A stretch of DNA of 64,000 bases from contig NZ_JAAAPJ010000007.1 of the NCBI RefSeq assembly GCF_009909145.1, forward strand, positions 62,001 to 126,000, given 5' to 3'. The DNA comes from Corallococcus silvisoli (GTDB taxonomy: Bacteria; Myxococcota; Myxococcia; Myxococcales; Myxococcaceae). Positions 10,580 to 18,847 of this stretch are shown here, in pieces (within the stretch, counting starts at the first letter, position 1; the number at the start of each line of letters is the position of its first letter). The notes beneath the pieces were generated by a model. The model worked only from the letters and a program-made list of their open reading frames with translations. It did not search any database and was not told where the DNA came from. The position numbers and the translations under genes are program-made.

Positions 10580-11311
10580 ATGTCCGTGTGTCTGCGGGTC
10601 CTGCGGGTGTCAGGGGTGGTCGTGAGCATGTCCTGTTCCGCACCCCAGCCCACTCCAGGGGTGGTCCGGGGCAGGCCCGGCGAGAGACTGACCCGCCTCC
10701 CAGGTCCGATGCCTGGCTTTGGCCCGTTCGACAGCTTCTCCGACGCGTTGATCGCCGCGTGCCCCGTGATTCTGTCCAAGCCCCACGCGACCGCGGGCCG
10801 TCAGGGCCTCCAGGATTTCGATGTCCGCTGGCGCGTCTCGAAGGAGTACTGCGCCTGGCTGTATTACACGCCGGCTGGCAGGTATGAGATGAGCATGCTG
10901 ACGGACCAGTCGGCGCAAGACGACCTGGACCGCCGGAGGAGCTGCCTGCTGCCAGAGACCGTCGACGACGCACGGTTTCCCGCAGGGAGCCTCAAGTACG
11001 TCTTCGCCCTGCACAACCATCCCTACGAGGGGCATCTCTCGGATGGGGACCTCCGGATGATTGTCTCCATGGGCCGGGTCCACGGGTGGGTCGTCGAAGC
11101 AGGCGGGATGAAGGTTCCCCTGTCGATTGTCGCGTTCTTTTCCAACTCAGGTGACCTGGAGCATCCCTCGTGCGACGGCTTCTTCCAGTACATCCCGGTG
11201 ACAGGTGAACTGAAGAAGTGGACGGAGAGGGACCCGGGGAGCTGGCGCCAGGAGCTGCTGGGCACTGTCACCTGGCAGGATGAAGAGCACTACCGCATCG
11301 ATGCGAAATAG
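10580..11311 (+). CDS. Hypothetical lipoprotein with a JAMM/DUF4329-like histidine motif
   Basis: I do not recognise a named family. The 243-residue product starts with a short hydrophobic stretch and a lipobox-like SMSC, so it is probably a lipoprotein. In the second half it reads FALHNHP, six residues later SDGD, then a hydrophobic strand ending VHGWVVEAGG. HxHP followed closely by SxxD is the metal-binding signature of JAB/JAMM-fold domains, including RadC and the DUF4329-like domains of some bacterial toxins. The remote glutamate that completes the JAMM site cannot be placed with certainty. It may be a secreted peptidase-like or toxin-like effector. The following lipoprotein gene starts 36 bp downstream and is probably in the same operon. 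Confidence 0.7.
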   Translation: MSVCLRVLRVSGVVVSMSCSAPQPTPGVVRGRPGERLTRLPGPMPGFGPFDSFSDALIAACPVILSKPHATAGRQGLQDFDVRWRVSKEYCAWLYYTPAGRYEMSMLTDQSAQDDLDRRRSCLLPETVDDARFPAGSLKYVFALHNHPYEGHLSDGDLRMIVSMGRVHGWVVEAGGMKVPLSIVAFFSNSGDLEHPSCDGFFQYIPVTGELKKWTERDPGSWRQELLGTVTWQDEEHYRIDAK

Positions 11312-11347
11312 CGTGCCCGGCCCCTTGAGTCCTGCCAGGAGTGAGGC

Positions 11348-11926
11348 GTGAAGAGGAACCCTTTCATCCTGGTGTCGGCGTTCTGGGTCGTGAGCTGCGT
11401 GAGAGCCGCCGCGCCCGCTCCCGTGAAGGTCGACGAGGATTCATCCATTGTCTTCCCCCCGTTCTTCGCGCAGCCCGCTGTCTCGGTGGGAACGGAAGGC
11501 ACGGTGTACGAACTGGATGGCGACACCCTGCGCGCGCTCTCCATCGCGACACGGGACCTGCTTCCACCCCAGGACAAGCCCGTGTCCTGTGGAAGCCGCT
11601 GGGAGTCCCAGCGGTACCGGGTCGTCCGCCAGGGCGAAGTCATCTTCATTCGCATCGAGGAGGACCCCGGCGCCTGTGGCCGAACGCATCCCGCCCTGGA
11701 CTCTGGCGCCAGCTACGCCATCCACCGGGACGGCAGGATCTTGCGGCGGCTCATCGATGGTCAGGCCGATGTCTCGGCTCCTGCGGATGCGGGCACGCCT
11801 TCCATTCCGGGTGACCCCGGGACTGCATCCCCAGAGGGACTGGGTGAAGGGCCCTCGCCGTTCCTCCCCCAGGCCTGGCAGGACGCGGGCCCGCCTGGCC
11901 CCGCGCCTGCCCCGGCGCGCCGTTAG
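11348..11926 (+). CDS. Hypothetical lipoprotein
   Basis: This 192-residue product has a lipoprotein signal (MKRNPF, hydrophobic core, WVVSC) and a mature region with two further cysteines that could form a disulfide (PVSCGSRWE and PGACGRTHP). The last 60 residues are rich in Pro, Gly and Ala and look disordered. I recognise no family. It follows the JAMM-like lipoprotein closely and may be its partner, possibly an immunity or binding protein if that one is a toxin; this is inference. Its TAG stop shares bases with the TAA stop of the convergent beta-barrel gene (TTAG at 11923-11926). Confidence 0.75.
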   Translation: MKRNPFILVSAFWVVSCVRAAAPAPVKVDEDSSIVFPPFFAQPAVSVGTEGTVYELDGDTLRALSIATRDLLPPQDKPVSCGSRWESQRYRVVRQGEVIFIRIEEDPGACGRTHPALDSGASYAIHRDGRILRRLIDGQADVSAPADAGTPSIPGDPGTASPEGLGEGPSPFLPQAWQDAGPPGPAPAPARR

Positions 11927-12762
11927 AACAGCGACATGCCCAGCGTGATGCTGGTCAGGAAGCCGCCGTGCTGGGTCAGGTTCAGCGCGGTCCTCGTGAG
12001 GATGTCCTGCGGTCCGCCGTCGCGCACCGTCCAGTTGTCCTCACGCAGCCGGAAGCCCCAACCCACGCGCAGGCCCAGGTACATGGGGCCCATCGCCTGA
12101 CGCAGACCCATGGCCACCGTCGCCACCGGCGTGAGCAGCCGGTCCGTGAACCGGACATCGCCTCCGTCGATCTCCGTGGTCGTCTCACCGCCCAGGTTGA
12201 AGCTCACGCCTCCCTCCAGGAAGGGGCTCGTGCGCACCTCGCCCAGCGGATACAGCCGCGCCAGTGGCCCCACGCGCCAGCCCCACGCGCCAGCGCCGGC
12301 GCTCAGGTTGAGCCCCAGCCACGGCGCCGCCCGGTACTCCAGCTCGCCGCCGAAGATGCCCGAGGGGCTGTTGAACCCCAGCGCCACGCCCAGGTCCAGG
12401 TTCGTCCGGCCTCCCCGGCGGCGCGGCCGCGAGTCCTCCCGGTCGCGCCCCACCGAGTCCTGGCCCAGGCCCTCCGCCTCCTGCGCGTCCTCCACCGCCC
12501 CCCCGCCCGCCGCCGTGGCTACCTCCGGGTTCGACGCCTCCTGGAGCAGCGCGTGAGCCATCGCCACCGAACCCCTGTCGCTCAGGGGCTCGAGGCCATA
12601 GCGCGTCCCCTCCGCCACCTTGGCCGCCGCGAGTCCGGTGGCCTCCACTTCACTCCCGACCTCCGTGAGGTGGAGGTGCACGGTGTCGGCCAGGGCGGAG
12701 AAGGGCAGAAGGGTGGCGGCCAGCAGCATGCTGGCGCGCACCCGCGAAGTGGTGGGGCGCAT
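11923..12762 (-). CDS. Predicted outer-membrane beta-barrel protein
   Basis: The 279-residue product has an N-terminal signal peptide ending near SALADT, a linker of about 80 residues rich in Ala, Glu and Arg, and then about 160 residues of alternating hydrophobic and polar residues. The latter contain repeated Gly-aromatic strands (FGGELEYRAAPWLGLNLSAG, PMYLGLRVGWGFRLRED) and end in Phe. A C-terminal aromatic residue is the BAM recognition feature of outer-membrane barrels. It resembles small porin-like or OmpW/OmpA-type barrels, but no specific family is clear. It is divergent from the efflux operon that starts at 12980, so it may be co-regulated or may supply an outer-membrane component; that is speculative. 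Confidence 0.75.
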   Translation of the reverse strand: MRPTTSRVRASMLLAATLLPFSALADTVHLHLTEVGSEVEATGLAAAKVAEGTRYGLEPLSDRGSVAMAHALLQEASNPEVATAAGGGAVEDAQEAEGLGQDSVGRDREDSRPRRRGGRTNLDLGVALGFNSPSGIFGGELEYRAAPWLGLNLSAGAGAWGWRVGPLARLYPLGEVRTSPFLEGGVSFNLGGETTTEIDGGDVRFTDRLLTPVATVAMGLRQAMGPMYLGLRVGWGFRLREDNWTVRDGGPQDILTRTALNLTQHGGFLTSITLGMSLF

Positions 12763-12950
12763 GGGATTCCTAGAAGTTGTGCGGGAAGTGAAGCGAGCAG
12801 GCAGACGGACCGACGCTGTTCCTATTCACCCCCAGCGCACCTTTCCGCGGTGTCCGTTCCTGGGACGCGCCTTTCGCGCAAGCGGTCAACGCCGCTCCGT
12901 CCCTCGAACCGTTCCCCCTGTTTCCAGGCGGTTGTCTCCGCTCCAGTCCC

Positions 12951-12966
12951 TGGCACGCGGCTCGCT
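12951..12966 (+). promoter_or_regulatory. Candidate sigma-54 (-24/-12) promoter
   Basis: TGGCACG at 12951-12957, four bases, then TCGCT at 12962-12966 matches the sigma-54 consensus TGGCACG-N4-TTGCW with one mismatch; the invariant GG and GC are 10 bp apart. It lies just upstream of the adaptor gene of an operon that encodes a sigma-54 activator. A GTCC-N7-GGAC palindrome at 12852-12866, about 100 bp upstream, is a possible activator site. The predicted transcript start near 12977 would leave only a 3-nt leader before the GTG at 12980, which is awkward and lowers confidence. Confidence 0.5.
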
Positions 12967-12979
12967 ATGGAGGCGACCC

Positions 12980-14224
12980 GTGGACATCCCCAAGGCTCGT
13001 GCACCTCGCCGCAAACCCTATCTCCTGGCCGCCCTGGGCCTGGGCCTGCTCGTGGCCGTGACGGTGGGCCTCGGCCGGCTGCGCCCCGCCGCCCCCACGG
13101 TGGAGCGAGCCTCGGTGTGGCTGGACACGGTGAAGCGCGGCCCGCTGGTGCGTCAGGTGAAGGGGACCGGTTCGCTGGTGCCCGAGTCCATCCGCTGGCT
13201 CACCGCCGACACCGCCGGCCGCGTGGAGCGCATCCACGTGCGCCCCGGCGCCACCGTGACCGCGGGCACGCTGCTCCTGGAGCTGTCCAACCCCGACGTG
13301 CAGCTCCAGGCCCTGGAGGCCGAGCGCCAGCTGGCGAGCGCGGAAGGCGACTTCCTGGAGCTGCGCGAGCTGCTCCAGACGCAGCGCCTGTCCCAGCAGG
13401 CCACCGTGGCCGCCCTCGCCGCCGAGGCCGCCGACGCCACGCGCCGCTCCCAGGCCAACGTGGCCCTGTTCGAGAAGGCCTTCGTCGGCGACCTGGAGAC
13501 GCGGCAGGCGCGGGAGAAGGCGGAGGCGTCCGACCAGCGTCTGGAATTGGAGCGCCAGCGCCTGGACGTCATGACCCAGAGCCTGCGCCAGCGCCTGGCC
13601 TCCCAGCAGGAGCAGGTGGAGCGCCTGAAGGCCGTGGCGCGCTTCCGCCGCCAGCAGGTGGAGTCCATGAAGGTGCTGGCGGGCGAGGACGGCGTGCTCC
13701 AGGAGCTGCCCCTGGAGCTGGGCCAGTGGGTCACGCCCGGCGTGCTGCTGGCCAAGGTCGTGAAGCCCGAACGGTTGAAGGCGGAGCTGCGCATCGCGGA
13801 GACGCAGGCGCGCGACATCCTGCCGGGCCTGAAGGTGCAGGTGGACACGCGCAACGGCGTCGTCGAAGGCACCGTGGCCCGCGTGGCGCCCGCGGCCAGC
13901 CAGGGCACGGTGCGCGTGGAGGTGTCGCTGCCGGCCACGCTGCCCAAGGGGGCCCGGCCGGACCTCACCGTGGAGGGCACGGTGGAGCTGGAGCGGCTGG
14001 ATGACGTGCTGTCGGTGGGCCGCCCGGCGGGGGCCCAGGCGGACAGCTCGCTGGCGCTCTTCCGGCTCGTGCCTGGAGGCGACGAGGCGGTGCGCATCCC
14101 GGTGAAGCTGGGCCGGGGCTCGGTGAACGCGGTGGAGGTGGTGCAGGGGTTGGTGGAGGGTGATCAGGTGGTGCTGTCGGACATGACCGCGTGGGACGCG
14201 GTGGAACGCGTGAGGCTGCGATGA
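12980..14224 (+). CDS. HlyD/MacA-family periplasmic adaptor subunit
   Basis: Membrane-fusion adaptors link an inner-membrane exporter to the outer membrane. The 414-residue product has a short basic N-terminus, one membrane anchor (residues 15-35), a lipoyl/barrel-sandwich half (GRVERIHVRPGATVTAG), a coiled-coil hairpin rich in Glu, Arg and Gln (residues 105-235), the second lipoyl half and a beta-barrel domain. The chosen GTG at 12980 follows GGAGG by six bases; upstream in-frame starts would run through the divergent barrel gene. Its last codons overlap the ATPase gene as ATGA, so the two are coupled. The set matches MacAB-type exporters without a fused permease-ATPase. Confidence 0.92.
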   Translation: MDIPKARAPRRKPYLLAALGLGLLVAVTVGLGRLRPAAPTVERASVWLDTVKRGPLVRQVKGTGSLVPESIRWLTADTAGRVERIHVRPGATVTAGTLLLELSNPDVQLQALEAERQLASAEGDFLELRELLQTQRLSQQATVAALAAEAADATRRSQANVALFEKAFVGDLETRQAREKAEASDQRLELERQRLDVMTQSLRQRLASQQEQVERLKAVARFRRQQVESMKVLAGEDGVLQELPLELGQWVTPGVLLAKVVKPERLKAELRIAETQARDILPGLKVQVDTRNGVVEGTVARVAPAASQGTVRVEVSLPATLPKGARPDLTVEGTVELERLDDVLSVGRPAGAQADSSLALFRLVPGGDEAVRIPVKLGRGSVNAVEVVQGLVEGDQVVLSDMTAWDAVERVRLR

Positions 14225-14967
14225 TGACGACGATGACGAACGACCTCGAGGCGAAGGTGGTGGCGCCCGGAGCGGTGCCGGGGAAGGCCCTGCTCCAGCT
14301 CGACGGGCTCACGAAGGTGTTCGAGACGGAGGAGGTGGAGACGCACGCGCTGTCCAACATCCACCTCACCATCCGCCAGAACGAATGGGTGGCCATCGTG
14401 GGCCCGTCCGGCTCCGGCAAGTCCACGCTGCTCGCGGTGCTGGGGCTCCTGGACACGGCCACGCGCGGCAGCTACCTGCTGGACGGACGCAGCGTGCTGG
14501 AGCTGTCGCCCACGGACCGGGCGAAGGTGCGCAACCAGCACATCGGCTTCATCTTCCAGAGCTTCAACCTCATCGGCGACCTCACCGTCTTCGAGAACGT
14601 GGAGCTGCCGCTCACCTACCGCGGCCTGCCCGCGGCGGACCGCAAGCAGCGCGTGGAGCGGGCCCTGGAGCGCGTGGGCATGGCGCACCGGGCGCGGCAC
14701 CTGCCGGGGCAGCTCTCCGGCGGTCAGCAGCAGCGCGTCGCGGTGGCGCGCGCCGTGGCGGGGGATCCGCTCATCCTCCTGGCGGACGAGCCCACGGGCA
14801 ACCTGGACTCGAAGAACGGCGAGGCGGTGATGCAGCTCTTGTCGGACCTGCACAAGGCGGGCTCCACGCTGTGCATGGTGACGCACGACCCGGCGCACGC
14901 GCGCATCGCCACGCGCACGGTGAGCCTCTTCGACGGCCGCGTCGTGCAGGACGAGCAGCTTCGCTAG
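14221..14967 (+). CDS. ABC transporter ATP-binding protein, MacB/LolD type
   Basis: The 248-residue ATPase has Walker A GPSGSGKST near residue 63, the Q-loop FIFQSFN, the signature LSGGQQQR, Walker B LILLADEPTGNLDS and the H-loop histidine in MVTHD. The LADEPTGNLDS motif is typical of the MacB/LolD/FtsE branch, which powers mechanotransmission rather than transmembrane transport. The ATG at 14221 overlaps the adaptor stop by four bases. The permease follows 14 bp downstream. Together they should form a tripartite exporter complex. Confidence 0.96.
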   Translation: MMTTMTNDLEAKVVAPGAVPGKALLQLDGLTKVFETEEVETHALSNIHLTIRQNEWVAIVGPSGSGKSTLLAVLGLLDTATRGSYLLDGRSVLELSPTDRAKVRNQHIGFIFQSFNLIGDLTVFENVELPLTYRGLPAADRKQRVERALERVGMAHRARHLPGQLSGGQQQRVAVARAVAGDPLILLADEPTGNLDSKNGEAVMQLLSDLHKAGSTLCMVTHDPAHARIATRTVSLFDGRVVQDEQLR

Positions 14968-14981
14968 GGCCCGGGAGCGCC

Positions 14982-17402
14982 ATGGAACGCCTGCTCAACG
15001 ACCTGCGCTACGCGTGGCGCTCCCTGCGCAACGCCCCCGGCTTCGTGGGGGTGGCGGTGCTGACGCTGGCGTTGGGCATTGGCGCGAACAGCGCGGTGTT
15101 CAGCGTGGTGAAGGGCGTGCTCCTGACGCCGCCGCCCTTCGCGCGGCCAGAGCAGCTGGTGCACCTGTCGAACAACTTCGACGCCTTTGGCCTCAAGGAG
15201 GTGTCCACCTCGTTGCAGGAGTACCGGGAATACGTCACGCACGCGCGGGCCTTCGCGTCGCTGGCGGCCTTCCGGCCCGACGACGTGACGCTCACCGGCA
15301 CGGAGTCGCCCCGGCGCTTCCGCGTCGTCATCGCCACGGCCTCGTTCCTGACCACGCTGGGCGTCGCGCCAGTGCTCGGCCGCGACTTCACCGCGGAGGA
15401 GGAGACGCCGGGGCGGGACAAGGTGGTCCTCCTCACGGACTCCGCGTGGCGCACGCACTTCGCGAAGGATCCGGAGGTGCTGGGGCGAACGCTGCGGCTC
15501 GACGGGGAGTCGCGCACGGTGGTGGGCGTGCTGCCTCCGGGCGTGGCGTATCCGGAGGGCACGGAGCTGGTGCTGCCCTTCGCGCCCACGCCAGCGCAGC
15601 AGGAGGCGTCCCGGCGCGGCAACCGCTTCCTGTCCGTGCTGGCGCGGCTCAAGCCCGGGGTGACGGTGGACGCGGTGCGGGCGGACCTGGTGCGCCTGGG
15701 CAACGAGCGCGAACCCGACGTGGTGTCCCAGTATCGGGAGGCGGGCTGGTCCATCAGCGTGAAGACGCTGGAGGAGCAGGTGGTGGGCGGGGTGCGGGAG
15801 ACGCTGTGGCTGCTCTGGGGCGCGGTGGGCTTCGTGCTGCTGGTGGCGTGCTCCAGCGTGGCCAACCTGCTGCTGGCGCGGGCGGTGGCCCGGAGCCGCG
15901 AGGTGTCCATCCGCGCGGCGCTGGGCGCGGGGCGGGGGCGGCTGGTGGCGCAGTTCCTCACGGAGAGCGTGGTGTTGTCGCTGGTGGCGGGGGCGCTGGG
16001 GTTGCTCCTGGCGCTGTGGGGCACGGACGCCCTGGTCGCGATGGTGGGCGAGGGCCTGCCGCGCGCCCACGGGGTGCGGCTGGACGTTCCCTCCGTGCTC
16101 TTCACGCTGGCGGTGTCGCTCTTCACGGGCGTGCTCTTCGGGCTGGTGCCCGCGCTCCAGGCGAGCCGCGCGGACCTGCACGTGGCGATGCGCGAAGGGT
16201 CCCGGTCCACGGGAGGACACCGCACGGGCCGGCTGCGCGCGGCGCTGGTGGTGGCCCAGGTGTCGCTCGCGCTGGTGCTGTTGGTGGGCGCGGGCCTGTT
16301 CGTGAAGAGCTTCCTCGCGCTCCAGGGCGTGGAGGCCGGCTTCCGCTCCGAGGGTGTGCTCACCGGACAGCTCGCGCTGCCCACGGTGACGTACCCGGAC
16401 CGGGCGCGGCAGTCCGCCTTCCTGCGAGCCCTGCTGTCGAGGCTCCAGGGGCTGCCCGGCGTGGAGTCCGCGGGGCTCACGAACGTGCTCCCGCTGGGGG
16501 GCGCCATGGACAACAGCTTCGACATCGAGGGCCGCGCGCGGCAGCCCGGCGAGCTGTGGAAGGCGGTGGAGTTCCGCGCCGTCACGCAGGGCTACCTGCG
16601 GGCGTTGCGCGTCCCGCTGAGGCAGGGCCGGCTGCTGGAGGACGCGGACGGACCGGACGCGCCCTGGGCGGTGGTCATCAACCGGACCTGCGCGAACATC
16701 TTCTGGCCGAACGGCGACGCGGTGGGACACCGGATGAAGCTGCACGGCCAGGACATGCAGTGGGCCACGGTGGTGGGCGTGGTGGAGGACCTGCGCGAGT
16801 GGGGTCTGGACGCCCCGGTGCGCCCGGCCGCGTACTACGCCCTGTCGCAGCTTCCCTCCGGGTACCTGGGGCTGGCGGTGCGCGCGAAGTCGGGGGACCC
16901 GGAGTCGCTGCGCGCGCAGGTGGAGGCGGAGGTGCGCGCGGTGGACGGGGACCTGCCGCTGTTCGACGTGCGGCCCCTCACGCATCGGATGGATGAAGCC
17001 ACGGGGCCCCGGCGGCTGTCGGCGCTGTTGATGGGGTTGTTCGCGGCCGGCGCGCTGCTGCTCGCGGCGCTGGGGTTGTCGGGCGTCATCGCCTTCTCGG
17101 TGGCGCAGCGCACGCGGGAGCTGGGCATCCGCATGGCGCTGGGCGCGGCGCGAGGGGACGTGCTCCGGCTGGTGTTGGGGCAGGGGTTGCGGCTGTCGCT
17201 CACGGGCGTGGCGGTGGGGCTCGTCCTGTCGCTGGGCCTGTCGCGGCTGCTGGGGTCGCTGTTGTACGGCGTGTCGGCGGACGACCCGTGGACCTTCGGC
17301 GGCGTGGCGCTGCTCCTGACGGGGGTGGCGCTGGGGGCGTCCTGGCTGCCTGCCCGCCGGGCGACGCGCGTGGACCCCATCATCGCGCTCCGGGCCGACT
17401 GA
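14982..17402 (+). CDS. ABC transporter permease, ADOP/MacB family
   Basis: This 806-residue permease has the ADOP (acidobacterial duplicated orphan permease) layout. The N-terminal signature is RYAWRSLRNAPGF, followed by the first transmembrane helix and a MacB periplasmic core. Three helices around residues 280-400 contain the FtsX segment ending in SREVSIRAALGAGRGRL. A second periplasmic core comes next, then a second FtsX domain with RELGIRMALGAARGDVLRL. ADOP genes are often orphans, but here the ATPase and adaptor lie directly upstream, so the exporter is complete apart from an outer-membrane channel. The substrate is unknown; MacB relatives export peptides, siderophores or antibiotics. 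Confidence 0.95.
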   Translation: MERLLNDLRYAWRSLRNAPGFVGVAVLTLALGIGANSAVFSVVKGVLLTPPPFARPEQLVHLSNNFDAFGLKEVSTSLQEYREYVTHARAFASLAAFRPDDVTLTGTESPRRFRVVIATASFLTTLGVAPVLGRDFTAEEETPGRDKVVLLTDSAWRTHFAKDPEVLGRTLRLDGESRTVVGVLPPGVAYPEGTELVLPFAPTPAQQEASRRGNRFLSVLARLKPGVTVDAVRADLVRLGNEREPDVVSQYREAGWSISVKTLEEQVVGGVRETLWLLWGAVGFVLLVACSSVANLLLARAVARSREVSIRAALGAGRGRLVAQFLTESVVLSLVAGALGLLLALWGTDALVAMVGEGLPRAHGVRLDVPSVLFTLAVSLFTGVLFGLVPALQASRADLHVAMREGSRSTGGHRTGRLRAALVVAQVSLALVLLVGAGLFVKSFLALQGVEAGFRSEGVLTGQLALPTVTYPDRARQSAFLRALLSRLQGLPGVESAGLTNVLPLGGAMDNSFDIEGRARQPGELWKAVEFRAVTQGYLRALRVPLRQGRLLEDADGPDAPWAVVINRTCANIFWPNGDAVGHRMKLHGQDMQWATVVGVVEDLREWGLDAPVRPAAYYALSQLPSGYLGLAVRAKSGDPESLRAQVEAEVRAVDGDLPLFDVRPLTHRMDEATGPRRLSALLMGLFAAGALLLAALGLSGVIAFSVAQRTRELGIRMALGAARGDVLRLVLGQGLRLSLTGVAVGLVLSLGLSRLLGSLLYGVSADDPWTFGGVALLLTGVALGASWLPARRATRVDPIIALRAD

Positions 17403-17428
17403 CTCGCTTTCTGGCACATTCCTCCACC

Positions 17429-18847
17429 GTGGTGTCCCCCGTGTTCGATCCCGTTACCGCCCCGCCCCGCCCCGCCCGCATCCTCGTGGCCGACGACCAG
17501 CCGGACGTGCTGGAGGCGCTGCGGCTGCTCCTCAAGCGCGACGGCTACACCGTGGTGAGCGCCCAGTCCCCCGCGGGCGTGAAGGCCACGCTGGACGCCG
17601 AGGACGTGGAGCTGGTGTTGATGGACCTCAACTACGCGCGCGACACCACGTCCGGGCGCGAGGGCCTGGACCTGCTGGGGGAGCTGCGGGCGCGGGACGC
17701 GCTGTTGCCCGTGGTGGTGATGACGGCGTGGGGCAGCGTGGAGGGCGCGGTGGAGGCGATGCGCGCCGGGGCGCGCGACTACGTGCAGAAGCCGTGGGAC
17801 AACACGCGCCTGCTGGCGACGCTGCGCACGCAACTGGAGCTGTCCCGTTCGTTGCGGCGCACCCGGCGGTTGGAGGAGGAGAACCAACACCTGCGACGCG
17901 AGCAGGGCGTGCGCTCTCCGCTGGTGGGCGAGTCGCGGGCGATGCAGCCGGTGCGCAGGCTCATCGAACGGGTGGCGCCGTCGGCCGCGCCGGTGCTCGT
18001 CACCGGGGAGCACGGTACGGGCAAGGAGGTGGTGGCGCGGATGCTCCACGCGGCGAGTCCCCGCGCGGACCGGGCCTTCGTCGCGGTGAACTCCGGGGGC
18101 CTGTCCGAGGGGGTCTTCGAGAGCGAGCTCTTCGGCCATGTGAAGGGGGCCTTCACGGACGCGAAGGCGGACCGCATCGGCTGCTTCGAGCTGGCGGACG
18201 GAGGCACGCTCTTCCTGGATGAGATTGGCAACATGCCGCTCACGCAGCAGGCGAAGCTGCTGCGGGTCCTCCAGACGGGGGAGCTGCACCCGGTGGGGTC
18301 GTCGCGCACGCGGCGCGTGGACGTGCGCGTGGTGAGCGCCACCAACGTGGACCTGGGCCGGGCGGTGATGGAGGGGCGGTTCCGCGAGGACCTGCTCTAC
18401 CGGCTCAACACGGTGGAGGTGCAGCTGCCGCCGCTGAGGGCGCGGCGCGAGGACATCCCGCTGCTGGCCGCGCACTTCCTGGCGGCGCAGGGGCAGCGCT
18501 ATGGCCGCTCCGGCATCCAGCTGGCGCCGGACGCGCTGGAGGCGCTGCTCGCGTATGCGTGGCCGGGCAACGTGCGCGAGCTGGAGCACGCGGTGGAGCG
18601 CGCGCTGCTGATGGCGGCGGGGGACCGGGTGGAGGTGGAGGACCTGCTGCTCAAGCGCTCGGGGCCCGCGGGGGTGGGGGCCGTGCGTCTGGAGGAGATG
18701 ACGCTGGAGGAGGTGGAGCGCTACCTCATCGAGCGGTCGCTGGGCCGGCATGACGGCAACGTGAGCGAGGCGGCGAAGGCGCTGGGGTTGTCGCGCAGCG
18801 CGCTCTACCGGCGCCTCCAGTACTACGGAATCAAGGGCGCGCGGTGA
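17429..18847 (+). CDS. Sigma-54-dependent response regulator (NtrC family) with GAFTDA variant
   Basis: A receiver domain (VADDQ acidic pocket, LMDLNYARD phospho-site, KPW lysine) is followed by an AAA+ domain with Walker A GEHGTGKE, the sigma-54 loop and LADGGTLFLDEIGN, and by a C-terminal Fis-type helix-turn-helix (NVSEAAKALGLSRSALYRRLQ). The sigma-54 contact loop reads GAFTDA at 18146-18163 instead of GAFTGA. It probably activates its own operon from the -24/-12 site at 12951 when phosphorylated by the kinase encoded next. The start is one of two overlapping GTG codons (17429 or 17432) because no ATG lies near the receiver. The product is 472 residues. Confidence 0.92.
   Translation: MVSPVFDPVTAPPRPARILVADDQPDVLEALRLLLKRDGYTVVSAQSPAGVKATLDAEDVELVLMDLNYARDTTSGREGLDLLGELRARDALLPVVVMTAWGSVEGAVEAMRAGARDYVQKPWDNTRLLATLRTQLELSRSLRRTRRLEEENQHLRREQGVRSPLVGESRAMQPVRRLIERVAPSAAPVLVTGEHGTGKEVVARMLHAASPRADRAFVAVNSGGLSEGVFESELFGHVKGAFTDAKADRIGCFELADGGTLFLDEIGNMPLTQQAKLLRVLQTGELHPVGSSRTRRVDVRVVSATNVDLGRAVMEGRFREDLLYRLNTVEVQLPPLRARREDIPLLAAHFLAAQGQRYGRSGIQLAPDALEALLAYAWPGNVRELEHAVERALLMAAGDRVEVEDLLLKRSGPAGVGAVRLEEMTLEEVERYLIERSLGRHDGNVSEAAKALGLSRSALYRRLQYYGIKGAR

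Noticed and set aside
12620..12979. N-terminal extension of the HlyD-type adaptor back to 12620.
   Set aside because: It overlaps the divergent barrel gene, has no signal or domain content, and the GTG at 12980 has a well-spaced GGAGG and directly precedes the membrane anchor.
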